Positions 33,394-45,052 of a stretch of DNA of 64,000 bases are shown here, piece after piece (positions within the stretch are counted from its first letter, which is position 1; the number at the start of each line of letters is the position of its first letter). The translations under genes and the position numbers were made by a program. The notes beneath the pieces are model-generated. The model was not told where the DNA came from, made no database searches, and was given only the letters and a program-made list of their open reading frames with translations. Source of the DNA: Atkinsonella hypoxylon (Eukaryota; Ascomycota; Sordariomycetes; Hypocreales; Clavicipitaceae); assembly GCA_000729835.1 (NCBI GenBank), contig JFHB01000026.1, forward strand, positions 1 to 64,000, in the 5' to 3' direction.

Positions 33394-34800
33394 ATGAAGA
33401 TGGCTTCAACCTTGTTGCCCTTTTTGTATCAAACAAGAACGCTGCATAGAGTTGTCAGCAACCAGAATGTAGTCCAGTTTGTCCGGTTCTCTTCTACTCA
33501 CAAACGGAGCAAAGCTCGCAAGCAGGACAACTCCATTCCCTTCGAATGGGATCATGACACTCCGTACGAAGAAGCAAGCGATGCCTCTGATAAAATATCA
33601 ACTATCACTCCTTCAGAAGCCGAAGTGTTCAGAGGCATATTCGATGAGATCGCCCAGGGGCGTATGCCCGCGGCCAAAAAGCGTTCCGCAGCATCAAATG
33701 CCACATCTCAACCATCAACAACGGCAGACAAACCGTCGAGGGGGCAAGCGCAAGGCATGGCAAGATCCATTGTCGAACAAGCGCGTGTGATGAAGTTCCG
33801 TGACAAGATTCTGAGTCGATATCCGCCTTCGTTGCGGGATGCTGCACAGATTGCCTTGGGATTGTACGAGCTGGAACCGAACTCGAAGAACGGGACAGCA
33901 AGCCAGATGGTGGAGTTGGACGAGGCCGATAAAGCCAACTGGGAACAGAGAGCAAAGTACGAGCAAGCACGAGCGGAAGAGCGCGAAAGGGTGGATTCAC
34001 TCATGAAGGCCTGTGAGACGGATGCTCAGCTTTGGAGTGTCATGGAGAACGAGGTCTTCTCACTGCCCGCCAGTCTGGGTATCGAACAACGTACGAAAAG
34101 GAAGAAGAAGATAGTCTTGGTCAGCAAACACACAGTGGCCACGGAAGCTGAATCCGCTTCAACTGCTGCCAAAAACAAGAGAAGTTCGGTTCGCAAACGC
34201 ACAGCTGCCACAGAAGCTGAATCCGAAAAACAACTGCCCGCTCAACTGGACATGGCACAAGCTACGGAAGCAAAAAGTAAGAGAGGTTCGGTTTGTAAAC
34301 GCACAGCTACCACGGAAGCTGAATCTACTCCAACGCCTACCGACAAAAAAAGAGTGATGGACGTGCATGGCCCTCTGTATCATCACTTTATCAACCATGG
34401 ATTGACCCTGTTCCACACGGCGTTCTCGCGTCCGTCAGACTACGCCTTTGCGATTCTCCCTCGCATAAAGCAGCTCGGTCTACCGTCCTACGTTCTTGGC
34501 GTGTCGAGCGTTTTTTACGCTCATCTGGCTCGCATGCACTGGAATCGATTCGGTGACGCCGCGTCTGCGCTGGATCTCTTGGAGGAAATGAACTCGGCGG
34601 GCCTGTACGCCAATGAAGACGTCCATGAGCTACTTGCCATGATGCGCGACCATCTGCATGGCTGCACATGGGGCGCTCAGGGTCCATTCGTAATGGGCAT
34701 GATGGAAGCGCCGCCTTACGATGCCACCTTGATTCAAAGATTGGAGGACATGAAGAAGTTTGCGTCTCAGTCGATGTTGGAAGAAAACAGTGGAATTTGA
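33394..34800 (+). CDS. Mtf2-like mitochondrial protein
   Basis: Single-exon gene for 468 residues. The N-terminus is basic and free of acids for about 40 residues (MKMASTLLPFLYQTRTLHR..), a likely mitochondrial targeting sequence. A second ATG two codons later is possible. The body (AQIALGLYELEP, ERVDSLMKACETDAQLWSVM, then LPRIKQLGLPSYVLGVSSVF, MHWNRFGDAASALDLLEEM) looks like the fungal Mtf2-like C-terminal domain. Yeast Mtf2/Nam1 links mitochondrial transcription with RNA handling and translation. Between the two halves, at about residues 230-325, is a low-complexity insert with three to four copies of a KRTAATEAES-type unit. Their DNA is also repeated, so it looks like a recent tandem expansion. 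Confidence 0.75.
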   Translation: MKMASTLLPFLYQTRTLHRVVSNQNVVQFVRFSSTHKRSKARKQDNSIPFEWDHDTPYEEASDASDKISTITPSEAEVFRGIFDEIAQGRMPAAKKRSAASNATSQPSTTADKPSRGQAQGMARSIVEQARVMKFRDKILSRYPPSLRDAAQIALGLYELEPNSKNGTASQMVELDEADKANWEQRAKYEQARAEERERVDSLMKACETDAQLWSVMENEVFSLPASLGIEQRTKRKKKIVLVSKHTVATEAESASTAAKNKRSSVRKRTAATEAESEKQLPAQLDMAQATEAKSKRGSVCKRTATTEAESTPTPTDKKRVMDVHGPLYHHFINHGLTLFHTAFSRPSDYAFAILPRIKQLGLPSYVLGVSSVFYAHLARMHWNRFGDAASALDLLEEMNSAGLYANEDVHELLAMMRDHLHGCTWGAQGPFVMGMMEAPPYDATLIQRLEDMKKFASQSMLEENSGI

Positions 34801-36361
34801 GAGCATCAAATCCTTTGATCCGGCCGGATCGTGTATCATATTGTACTATATTGTCGCATTACTGTATCAACGAGATTTCAACTATGCTTATCGGGGCGCA
34901 GGATTACGCCCTCGATGCACAAGTGCATGTTGCGGAGGCGTACAATGGCTGTTGGGATGGATTGGCACGATAGATCGGGAAGCAGTGGCATAAGAACGTG
35001 TACGAGCTGTTCACGTCGATTTGCCCACTTGCGGCTATGTGTAAGTGACAGCCACGGTCTCGCGTCACTATTTGCAACTTTCCTGCCATCCGAGTTGGCC
35101 GTACCCATCAGAGCAGGGAAATTACATGTTGTCTTTGGTTTCGTCTAAAAAGCGTCTTTCTCCAAGCCTGGGCAGCGAGACATCCCGACGCAAATGCTCC
35201 CATTTCCGCTTCACATGATGTTCTCCGCACACGGCGAGGCAGGACGGCAGACGGCAGGGCTGAATTATTGTGGACCGGATAATCGAGACTGATTCGACTA
35301 GCGCTATCATGAGCTGTGCTGGAAACGGCCTCGAATCGTTTGAGACGGTTCATTCGTGAGAATGGTTAAAACCTGGCGCTTTCTCGAGCGAGATGGCCTG
35401 CCACATGACGATGCTCAACAGGTGGCTTGACTTGGCTTGGCCTTAACTAATCAATGGCCGGCCGCCTCCAATATCAAAGTCTGCTTTACGACGGAGTAGG
35501 AGTACTTGGGCGTCCAGAATTAGCCGTGGTTGCGACTGGCCAAGGAGGCTCAAAACACGGCACATTTTCATCAATGACATCAAAATGGCAACTCACAGGC
35601 CCAGGCAAGCATAACAACAAACCTTTACCGAGCATCCAATTGCGGCGCCGTATCGAAGCGCCTGTCTGACTTGTCACTTTCATCATCCGTCGGTTTTCGG
35701 AAGAGAAAGCACCATGAAAAACCTAGCATAGCACTCCCGAACGTAATTCCTCTCTCATCACGCCGTCTCCAATCTTCAGCCTCCCTGATAGCGTTGATCC
35801 TTTGATGATCTCGCTTCCCCAACTCTAGCGGTAAGATATCAGCTCGATGGAGTTCTAAAATGAGGTCTCCACTCTCTCTGCCAGCTTGGGCGCGGAATAA
35901 CTAGTTAGCAGGGATCTCGAGTAGGGGCCGGGGCCGGCATTTGCCAGAGAGGCGTTTTCCCCGGCGTCGTAGGCGTCTGGTCAGCCCACTTTATTGGCAT
36001 TTAAGAGTCATTCCTCAGTGCAGGGGCTTGGCGCTTGGGGTTGAGGCTGAACCTGATGCTCGTAGCGTGGGCATCCGTGAGAAGCGAGTGGATGGGATGG
36101 CGAGCTAACTATCCAACGTCAAGAAACATGGCTGTTTGTTTCCCTCACGAAACAGGCTCGATATTCGCTTCGTCACTTTTTGGCTAATCACATGAGGTGT
36201 TTGTAATGCCGCCAGTCTTGTGAAAAGAAACGTACCAAGCCCAACCATATTAAGCGCAAGCATCCTCAGCACTTGGTCTTACATCCCCATTCACTCCTCC
36301 ATTCCCTCGTTCCTTGAAGATTTCCGTGATCCCCCCTCCTCATAATCTAGAATCCCTCCAA
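34801..36361. other. Intergenic region
   Basis: About 1.56 kb upstream of the PLAC8 gene. Short overlapping frames without domains. A C/T-rich leader precedes the ATG at 36362. Confidence 0.5.
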
Positions 36362-37090
36362 ATGACAGCTCCTCAAGAAACCATCACTCCTGTCACCGCC
36401 CAGCCGGAGCCTACTCCCGCCCCAGTAGCCCAGCCGGCGCAGGACAAGAACTCCCCCATCGACCAGCAAGATCTGCAAGACTGGAAGACGCGCTTCAACG
36501 ACGTGCTTTCCCGCTCGAGCGAGGTCGTCAACTCCAAGTCGCCGGAGGGTGCGCAGCCCTGGTACGCCGGCTTCTTCGACTGCTTCCGCCCGATCGATAC
36601 CTGCATGATCACCTACTGCTTGCCGTGTGTTACTTTCGGCAAGACGCATCATCGCATCAGGAAGGATAGCGCCCTGAAGGGCTACGAGCCTGTTAATACT
36701 TCGGTATGTTTTTGACGAAAACATTTTTTTTTTTTTTTTTTTTTTGCTTGCCATTTAGCTACTGTTCTCCTTGGTTTCGGACCCCCTCCCAATGGCACGG
36801 GCTGGCTGGCTGATCCTTTGATAATGCAGTGCCTTCTCTTCTGCGGCGCCGGATGTGTCGGTCTGTATTGGATCCCCCTGGCCATGCAGCGCATGAACAT
36901 TCGTGAAAAGTACAACCTGCGGGGATCGTGTTTGGAGGACCTCGTGCTGTCGTGCTGCTGCCACTGCTGCACCATGGTCCAATCTGATAAGGAGGCTGCG
37001 CATCGCGAGGCGCTGCTTCGGAGTGGTGGTGTCCAGCAGCAGTACCAGGCCAATACGAATGAGATGCAGTATCCTCCCAAGACTGGTTAG
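36362..37090 (+). CDS. PLAC8-family cysteine-rich membrane protein
   Basis: Two exons (36362-36703, 36830-37090; intron of 126 nt, GTATGT...TGCAG, phase 0) give 200 residues. The N-terminus is Pro/Gln/Thr-rich. The PLAC8 domain starts at about residue 80 with WYAGFFDCFRPIDTCMITYC and LPCVTFGKTHHRI, and resumes after the intron with CLLFCGAGCVGLYWIPLAMQ, a hydrophobic segment, and DLVLSCCCHCCTMVQSDKE. The CLPCVTFG and CCCHCC motifs are hallmarks. Relatives include plant cadmium-resistance and cell-number regulators and fungal membrane proteins linked to Ca2+ or metal handling. The role here is unknown. The intron carries a 22-base T run (36724-36745). Confidence 0.88.
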
Positions 37091-38217
37091 GAGGTTGGAA
37101 TCGTGGGTTTTTCCTCTGTCAGTTTGGTGTGTAGTCGGCTGGCGGGTGGTGAGATGATGTGCTTGGTCTATCTTTGGCCAGGCCTGAGTACATGATACCT
37201 CTTGATGCGATTCAATATTCAATGAACGACTGTCTTCATTTACTGATATCCCCAAAGGCAATTGTGAGCCAGCTATTGCATCGTGTCTTCGTTACTTGGG
37301 CGCACTGATCACGACATCCCAGAGCTGGTAGTCGAATTAGTCTCAGACTATCCTTAGTATTGTGGTCTGCCTCTTTTCGAAATCTTGCGAGACTTTTAGC
37401 TTCATTGTCTTTCTTTGCACCGCACAGCGGCTTTTGTCCCGGCTCGATGTTGCTGAGATGCCGTTGGTGTTGATTGATAAGATGAACGGTGCGATCGTGC
37501 TGCTATTGATATAAGCTGTCGGCTACGCAGCCCAGCTATGCTGATGAAAAGGAACGCTCGAGCTATCCCGTCAGTCAGCGCTTGGACGATTGCAGTGTTG
37601 ACCATCTGAAGCGACAGATGTCCCCATGAAGTCACACAAGAAAACACCTGCATCCCGATTTGGCAACGTCCTCCATGATGATTGGTCTACTGTATCACAT
37701 TGACGTGCACCAAGTTACCGCTCTCCATACTGAACAAAAGTATCATGTAAGAACATGTACCAGGTATATCCAACTAATCCCATGCTTATGGCAAGATGCA
37801 TTTCACCATGCAGTTTCAACAAGGCTCAGTGCTATATCGAAGAACGTCCAACTCCCTAGTCAGACAAAAGTGAGCTACAACTCAACGATGTAAACACAAT
37901 GCATAACTCGCACAACAAACACCGTGGCGAGTCTTTAAACCTTGATTCGCGGAAAGCCAAACTCGTACCAACACTGTTCACCTTTAGGAGTGTCCATCAT
38001 CATCTCTGCTCAGGCCTCAACCCCAGCTATGACCGACACCCTCCGAGACCAACTCGCCTACAACGCGACTCCATCCACCCTCAAAACACTCCTTTCAAAA
38101 AAATGAAAAAAAAAAAAAAAAAAGGTCATCACAGTCGAACCATAACCAGCTCTTTCCCTGTATCTCTGTCACCGCTACCCTCAGTACATCCAGCTATTAG
38201 CTTCTCCTCGACCTACC
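37091..38217. other. Intergenic region
   Basis: About 1.1 kb. A long A-rich tract at about 38098-38123 and a C/T-rich stretch precede the next ATG. No gene is supported. Confidence 0.5.
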
Positions 38218-39178
38218 ATGCCGCAACAGCGACCATCCCGATCAAGGAGCTCCCTCCAGTCAGCCCGCAACTCACAAGGCTCCATCAAGCGAGACGCACG
38301 ATCCGAGTCGCCCGTGTTTCTGTCTTCGGCCGTACTAATCACCCCCCGGGAAGCACAGCAGGCTCGCCAGCGATTCTTCGATGACCTCGGCGCCGGGGTC
38401 CAGTTCCCAGGCATGCCCAAGCCCATTTGCAATCCAGACCAGTTGACAGAAGTCCAACTCAAGAAGTGCTTCGACATTCTGCATGCTTGCGGGAGGGCCA
38501 CCCACGATTGCGCCACGCTCGAAACCACACGAGCGAGCGTCGACGGCTTTCTCGACGCCGTGTTCAAGGACTGGCAATGGGATACAGAGGCTGGCCTGGA
38601 AAAGCCAGAGTTTGAATTTGTGATTGAAGCAGACGTCATTGCAGGCACCGTATGCAGTAAGTTGCTTTTCTTTCTTTTCTTTTTCTTTTTTTTTCCTTTT
38701 TGGAACAGCGCTCTCTCTTTCTCGGCTTCACCAGTTGCGTACCATGTGCAAGTCTAATGCATCGGTTCTAGCCGCACCCGACATCCATCAGGACGGTCAG
38801 ACTTGCCGCGCTTCCAAGAGCTGTCCAGCCGAGGTGTCTGCTGCCGCATCGTACAGTTGCAATCCGGCGATGCTGAGGATGGAATTCACCATGCTCGATC
38901 CATTTACTGGGCGGCACGAAGCTTTTTGCCCGCTGGGGAGGACAGACATTCGCTGGATGGACGCGGATTGGCGGGCATCGTTGAGGAATGCGCTCGCAGA
39001 CAAGCTCCTTTCCAAGCTGCATCGATGTAATAAGCAGTTGGCCGTTTGGCATGCGCGGAAGCTGATTCAGGCTTGGAGTAAAGGCAGCGTCTGTCTGGGA
39101 CCTGATGTTCGACAGATGGGATTCATGGACGAAAGAGCGATTTCCTTGATTCTTGCGGTGTTGGGCGAGGCAAAGTAG
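38218..39178 (+). CDS. Hypothetical protein with paired conserved-looking halves
   Basis: Two exons (38218-38656, 38772-39178) give 281 residues if the acceptor at 38771 is used (branch-like TCTAATG just before it). An in-frame acceptor at 38828 would shorten it by 19 residues. The first 35 residues are Ser/Arg-rich. Exon 1 then reads FDDLGAGVQFPGMPKPICNP and a helical block with HDCATLETTRASVDGFLDAV. Exon 2 has SCPAEVSAAASYSCNPAMLR, FCPLGRTDIRWMDADWR and LHRCNKQLAVWHARKLIQAW. No signal peptide, membrane span or catalytic motif is seen. Codon use and splice signals look genuine. Product unknown. The intron has a TTTTC-rich tract. Confidence 0.65.
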
Positions 39179-39559
39179 GCTCAGCTGTTGCAGGACCTCT
39201 CACGCCCTCGGGTTATGTCCATACATCGTTTCGTAGACTTATGAATATCTGTCTCATCCTTGCAGAAAAGGCACGTACACGAAGCTTCTCTGCGCGCAAA
39301 TGTGATCACACTTTGGAGGTCAGTGGTAGCGAGTTGGTGCGGGGTAAGGGAGTATAATTGCCACGGGTACTTGGTACATGGGTACATGGCACCTGGCACC
39401 GTTTGTAATGTCAATTAAATACCTACTACCTAGGTAGTTACTACGCAGACGCATCATGACCGAAACCCCGCCTTGCATCACATTCGAGGGACAGATCCAA
39501 GCATTGCATTTTCCTTACAATTGCGTAGAGCCCATATTCCGAAATCTGACCTTTGCGCC
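39179..39559. other. Intergenic region
   Basis: About 380 bp. It has short GGTACATGG- and ACCTAGGTAGT-type repeats near 39370-39440 and nothing else recognisable. Confidence 0.5.
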
Positions 39560-40441
39560 ATGTCCGCTGCTCCCATCACACTCTTCGACCTTGCCAGCAA
39601 GGAGCCTTGTTCCTCATGGTCCCTCAACCCATGGAAAAGTGACTTCATCACACTCAGCATGTAAGCCCGTGGTGCTGACGACATCCTAGCCAGACTTGTA
39701 TTGAACTACAAAGGCCTGGACTACAAGACCGAATGGGTATGACCAGACCTTGCTGCCTGAAAACGCCTCCGTCTAATCATACCAGGTTGAATATCCCGAC
39801 GTCGAACCCAAGTTCAAGCCCCAGTAACTATGTCCCTCACGGGAGCACGCGAGCCGCAAACACTAACCACGCGTAGTCTCGCTCCCAACGAGAACGGCCC
39901 GGCATACACCATCCCAACCGTGAAACTCAGCGACGGGACCTGGATCACGGACTCGCGCAAAATTGCAAGTGCCATTGAGAAAATTCACCCCCAGCCATCT
40001 CTGCATCTCGACTCGCCGTATCTGGCCAAGGTCGAGGAGCTTGTGGCGCAAGTCGCCCAGCATCTCCGGCCGACGGTGTGCAACCGAGTGCCCGTCAACT
40101 TGCTCAACGAAGCGTCCGTTCAGTACTGGTATGATTCGCGTAAGAAACGATTCGGCATGTCTGTTCAGGATTTTGAGAAGAAATACGGCGGGGAGTCTGC
40201 GTACCGAACCGCTGAACCCTACCTGCATCAGCTGACGGGTTTGCTCAGGGAGAAGGATGGTCCTTTCTTCATGGGCACTGAGCCGTCGTACGCGGATTTT
40301 GTGTGGGCGGCTGCTCTGGTCTTCTTCAAGAGAGTCGATCCGAGTGTTTACAAAAATGTTCTGAAAAGCACGGGGGACGAGGGCGTACATGAAGCGCTTT
40401 TGGATGCTTGTGCTCCGTGGTTGAAGAGAAATGATCACTGA
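39560..40441 (+). CDS. Glutathione S-transferase-like protein
   Basis: Four exons (39560-39638, 39690-39736, 39786-39823, 39877-40441) with three short introns (51, 49 and 53 nt) join to 242 residues. The frame is kept at every junction. The N-terminal thioredoxin-like part reads ITLFDLASKEPCSSWSLNPW, KTRLVLNYKGLDYKTEWVEY, then AYTIPTVKLSDGTWITDSRK. The cis-Pro lies in TIPTV and the glutathione-binding Asp/Ser in TDS. The C-terminal helical domain follows, with FFMGTEPSYADFVWAAALVF, whose Asp is the usual N-capping residue. It resembles the fungal beta-etherase/UstS-type GST group. Substrate unknown. It is convergent with the dynamin-like gene. Confidence 0.82.
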
Positions 40442-40809
40442 AAGACACGGCTTCGGGACAATTCTTAAAGCAAAAAGTAAGAATACTTTCCTTTCATAGG
40501 ATTCTTCATGAATGAATTTAGACTGTTCAACCCGGGCTTAAAATCATATTCTTTGCGGAGAAATCCACTTTTCATTCCACATTTAATCACTCATCAAACA
40601 AACCAAAACCGTCATCCTCTTAGCAGCATTCTTTGGCGACTTCGTCGTCGGTAAGAGAAGCTGCTTTCGTGGCTTTAACATTCCAGCTAATAATCGATTA
40701 ACGTCGAGATGACGGCATAGTTTTTGCAGAATCATCGTTCCGCGCGTCATCCCTCTCATCATCCTTAGGCAGCGGTGACGGCGTGGAGGCGCGAGATTCT
40801 GTCATCATG
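40442..40809. other. Convergent intergenic region
   Basis: About 370 bp between the GST-like and dynamin-like 3' ends. No feature seen. Confidence 0.5.
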
Positions 40810-43054
40810 TCAGCACCAGCTACAAGCTTGTCTCCTGAACTGGACCAGCTTACCGGTGTTACTCAACTTGTATGTATCCAAACGCTTGAGCTCGCTCTTT
40901 CCATCTTCCAGAACAGAAAGCTTCTCGGTGAATCTGTTCCGGTCATGGGTCGTAATTTCACTTTCAGATGCTAGACGCGTGATTTCTTCGTCCGTAAGAT
41001 CAAGGACGACCTCGGCACGGAAGAGATGAGGCAGCTTGCTCAGGAGACATCCCTCCACCGCTAAAACACTAACGTCATCGACAAATTTCTTCATGGCGAC
41101 CTGCCAGGGCATCAAGATTAGTACACGTTTTCTGCAAAAAGTTTTTTTGTTAAACATTCAACAGTCGTCTACCTTGTAGTATGCTTGCGTGTAGTCGATC
41201 GCGAGCTGGCTTCCACCGTGTTCCATATCGGCCTCAATGTTTTTTGTCCAACATGTTCAAAAGATTCTGTATGTTAGTGGCAACATTTGAATTATTCCCA
41301 AAAATGTTGTTCCCAAAGAATTCCTTCAGCTCTTTCTTCAATTGACGGCGTCTTCTCTCAGCCTGCACTTTTTGCACGGTGTCTGTCAGGTAGTGGTTAT
41401 ATGTGATCGGGTGACCTTCGAGGTGTGGTCGGAGCAACTCTTTGAGCTTGTCACTCAGATCCTTTTTAAGACTTTCCAAACTAGTGTTGATGATATTGGA
41501 TATCGCTCTAGTGGTCTCCCTCATGGCTACATGATCCACTATCGACTGGGCGACCTCGTGTACGATCTCCAAGATTTCCTCTTCGACAGAATCAGCGATT
41601 TTGGCCCAGGGTTGGCATTGCTCGGCGAACAGCTCTCCAACAATGAGGGGGCTGTAGGTTCCCGGAAGCTCGCGCCCTCTGTTGCGACTCATCAAATATT
41701 TGACTTGTTTGATATAGTTGGAACGAGGTATCCTCATGGCCGAAGCCGCTCCTTCCTCTGGCTTGGAAGCGTCTCCTGGCTCGGAAGAATCACCTGACTT
41801 GGAAGAGTCCTCGACAATTACTTGATGACAGCCGTTTATACGCATATTTTCCTCGAACTCGGTCAGCATGTTCTGGGCACGGGCCCTCAGTCGTTTTCTA
41901 TAGCCCTCGTCGGTTCTGGAGCTACCAAAGAAAGAGTTGTTGTACTCTCCATCTACGGCGGCTTTCATGAGCAACGTGAAATCACGGCTGATTTGGAGCA
42001 AGTACTTGCGCTGTTCGGTCAAAGTGTGTCGTGGAGTACCCAGTCGCTGCAACTGTAATTTGCACGTTTCTATCTCAGTATCGACGTCATGGAGGAGGTC
42101 TGGGAGTTGCTGCAAGATCTGGTCTTTCAAAACGTTACTCAGTCTGGATTTGAGAGACTTGACACCTAGGTGCGATGAATCCATAGTGATCCAAGGACCC
42201 TTCGAAAAAAATTGCTCTTCGGCTTCATCACGCTCAGCAGATGTTGAATCCCTCATTTGGAAGTCTCTGTTTTTGAGTACATGCCATCCGAGCCGGTAGA
42301 CCACGTCCTTGTTCTGGGCTAACCTGAGATACGAGGCTTCACTGTCAGATCCAACATCTAAAGCGTCGGGTTTGGTGATCAATCCCAGCGTGCGGACACC
42401 TTTTGGATCCAGCTTCCGTACCATCTCAGTAATCTCCTGTAGAGCAAAATCGCTTTTGGCAGATACGACGGCCAAAATAATGCTTCGTGGTCTTTTGACG
42501 TACCCACGTACCATTTCTCTCACGATCGAAGCATCTTGCATGGATTGATTGCTGTTGCCAGCACGAAACACACCAGGAAGATCAACCATGGTAAGATGTG
42601 GCTGCGACGGACCGGAAAGCTCCACACGAAGAATGTCCGAGCTGAATACTTTTGCACCTGATACTTTTGAGTCGGAGATACCCATTGCTTCTTTAGCTTT
42701 TTCCACCACATTACTGATATCCGGCGCACTGTGATCAATCTCGACGGTGAACTGACTTAGTCGCTCTCTTTCCTCTGCTGAGCGACCTGGCCCAGGGTTA
42801 ATGGAAACTTTGACAGCGTCGGTGCCGTCGCGGCGAAGCACCAATTCTATTACGAATCGAGTGCATAGATTATCCTTTGTGGGAAAGCTCATGCCAGAAA
42901 TGGCTTCCAGGACTGAACTCTTGCCTGCAGACTGATCACCGCAGACCACGATTTCTGGGAGGTCCACATAACGACTGATGCCTTTGGATCGTAATTTGTC
43001 AATTATGTCGAGGAGATCACGATGATCTTTGGATTGAAGTGCCACAGAAGCCAT
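40810..43054 (-). CDS. Dynamin-like GTPase with a one-base frameshift
   Basis: Exons 43054-41173 and 41100-40810. Dynamins hydrolyse GTP while constricting membranes; fungal members act in vacuolar, mitochondrial or peroxisomal dynamics, and Mx-like members in other roles. Seen: P-loop GDQSAGKSS at about residue 37, switch Thr in NLCTRF, DLPG, TKPD, then a long stalk and, in exon 2, the effector domain (VAMKKFVDDVSVLAVEGCLL). An A6 run (T6 at 41240-41245 on the plus strand) carries one base too many: the frame runs into TGA after MLDKKH, while one base over it continues with NIEADMEHGGSQLAIDYTQA into the intron. With one A fewer both exons are in phase and give 723 residues. Either a real loss of function or an assembly error. 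Start chosen at MASVALQSKDHRD; the upstream hydrophobic extension is unlike dynamins. Confidence 0.85.
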
Positions 43055-45052
43055 GATGTAACTCGCAAAGTTGGAAACCTGGAGTAGGATTAGAATAAGA
43101 GCAAAGAAGAGAACCACGGCGTGATACAATATCGGAATCGCTTGATCCTGCTGCTAAATCATCTCCTGTCGAGATTGAGAGGAGGCAGAAGCAGATGTGG
43201 AAAGAAGGGCAGGAGGGGAGAGAAGTCAGCAGTCTTATGCTTTGCCACAGGTTGCAAACGGGACCTCATACATGCGGTGAGAGATCAGTGAGGCGTCGTA
43301 AATTTCCGTTGCACAGAAAACTGAACGACGCAGCCTCGATGTTGATGTATGTCTCCTCCTACGCGTATGAGTCGAAGATGAAACAATCGAATACAGGGAT
43401 CTTGCGCAGTGTCCCTCGAAGATGAACAGTTAATCTGCTGAGAAAGCCTCTTGGGGCCAAACACACCGTGATTGCTTGCGTTGCCGCCTTGTCTCGTGCG
43501 TCATGGTTGCGCTGCCATTCTGCATGAGTTGCATCTCGGCAAGCGGCAATAACAGTTCACATACGGAATATGCTTCACAGTTTATTGATCCGAATATCAT
43601 CAGTCAACAGCTTCTTTAGCAGTATCTTGAAATATGTCAACATGAGTCACTACACTCACAACAACAACAAGAACAACAACAACAACATCACCAGCTTCTC
43701 AACAAGTTCCAAGCACTTTCAGCTTCAACAACTTCTATCAGCATAACCAGCACACCCAAGGATAAGGATACTGGCAGGGGTAGGAGATAAGAGCAAGATA
43801 CCAATAAGGGGGTTAAACTCTAAATAGGTAGCAAGCATAGAATGAAACACGGCTATGCATATTCCTTGCATCTAGGCTGTGCGCAGCAGCGCACAGGCCT
43901 TCTCCCGGTCAACCCAACTAGGTAATCCTTAATACCTCTCGGTACAGCTGTAAGTAGAAGGCCGGGTGGATATATAGAACTCCTTTATCTCTTAGAAGAA
44001 ATCAAAGCAACCAGTTCTCTCTCACGTTCTCTCTTGAAAACAGCACTCTTCTCCCGCAAGAGCTTCTGAATCTTTTTCTCCCCCTTGTGCCTCCTTCTGT
44101 TATCTGTTTCTAGCAAATTTATATTTTGATAAAATATGGACCACGATTTCACACTGCTGATAGAGCAAACGCCATGATGGTGAAGGGTGTAGAGTGCATG
44201 ATTGTGTCGTCATGGCGGCTTTTGAAGTGATATTCCTGAACAAAGAGTATCTGCCATTAAAAGCCCAGCATGCCTTTGCTACAATGCAAGACTCTCCGTC
44301 CCCTGTCATGGTGTTGGCGCATTCTTGAGACCAGCCTTTTCCAACTGATATCCCCGGATCGTGATTCCAACAATGGCGAGCTAGGCTAGGTCAAAGTGGA
44401 TTGGTCGAGCGGCATTTACCGGATAAGACGGCTTCTATGGACGGTCAAAGCTATAAGAAAACGAAAACTTTGCATCACCATTAGCCTATTACGTCGACGA
44501 TCATCGCGGCCCTGCACTTTCATAGGTCAAAGGGTGTTCCCGCCGCTAAGCGTAAATCTCCGGGGGTTCACGCTGGAAGATCCACAACTGTTGCTACACT
44601 AACTACTCTGAGGGGCAAGGCATGGCACCCCTGCCTTTACTCGGAGCAACTTTGAAATCTCTTCGTCATCCTCTTATTCAGACTTCACTTATCGAAGAGA
44701 ACCATTTTCGGGCCCAACTACCTTGATCGACTCCGTCAATCCGCCTATTAAATATCCAGCGGGTGCTCGCGATTAAAATCAATCCCACTGATCGCTAATC
44801 ATCGAATAGAACATTGAATATCTCAAGACCCTTGCTTTTGACAGTATTCATTCATAAATTTATACTTTAGTACCGGCAGAATGCCATGGGAAAAGTATGA
44901 CTCTCGCTAATATATGCAGACAAAAATGCATCAGGGACAGAAGCCATGCTGTCTCGCTTGGCGATGTTGAGACATGCCGCCAGATCAAGATGTCACTCAA
45001 ATCAAGTACTGAGAACTGTCAGCAACGAAACAATTTCAGCAGTATGGGATAG
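43055..45052. other. Intergenic region with possible LTR-like remains
   Basis: About 2 kb. An (AAC)n tract lies at 43660-43687. A segment at about 43850-44050 has a GGATATATAGA box followed by a C/T-rich stretch, reminiscent of an LTR promoter, but no terminal repeat pair was found. No gene is supported. Confidence 0.4.

Noticed and set aside
43094..43129. Upstream hydrophobic extension of the dynamin-like protein
   Set aside because: Dynamins of this type start with a short leader before LQSKDHRDLL. The extension begins at a non-ideal context and would place an anchor before the GTPase domain.
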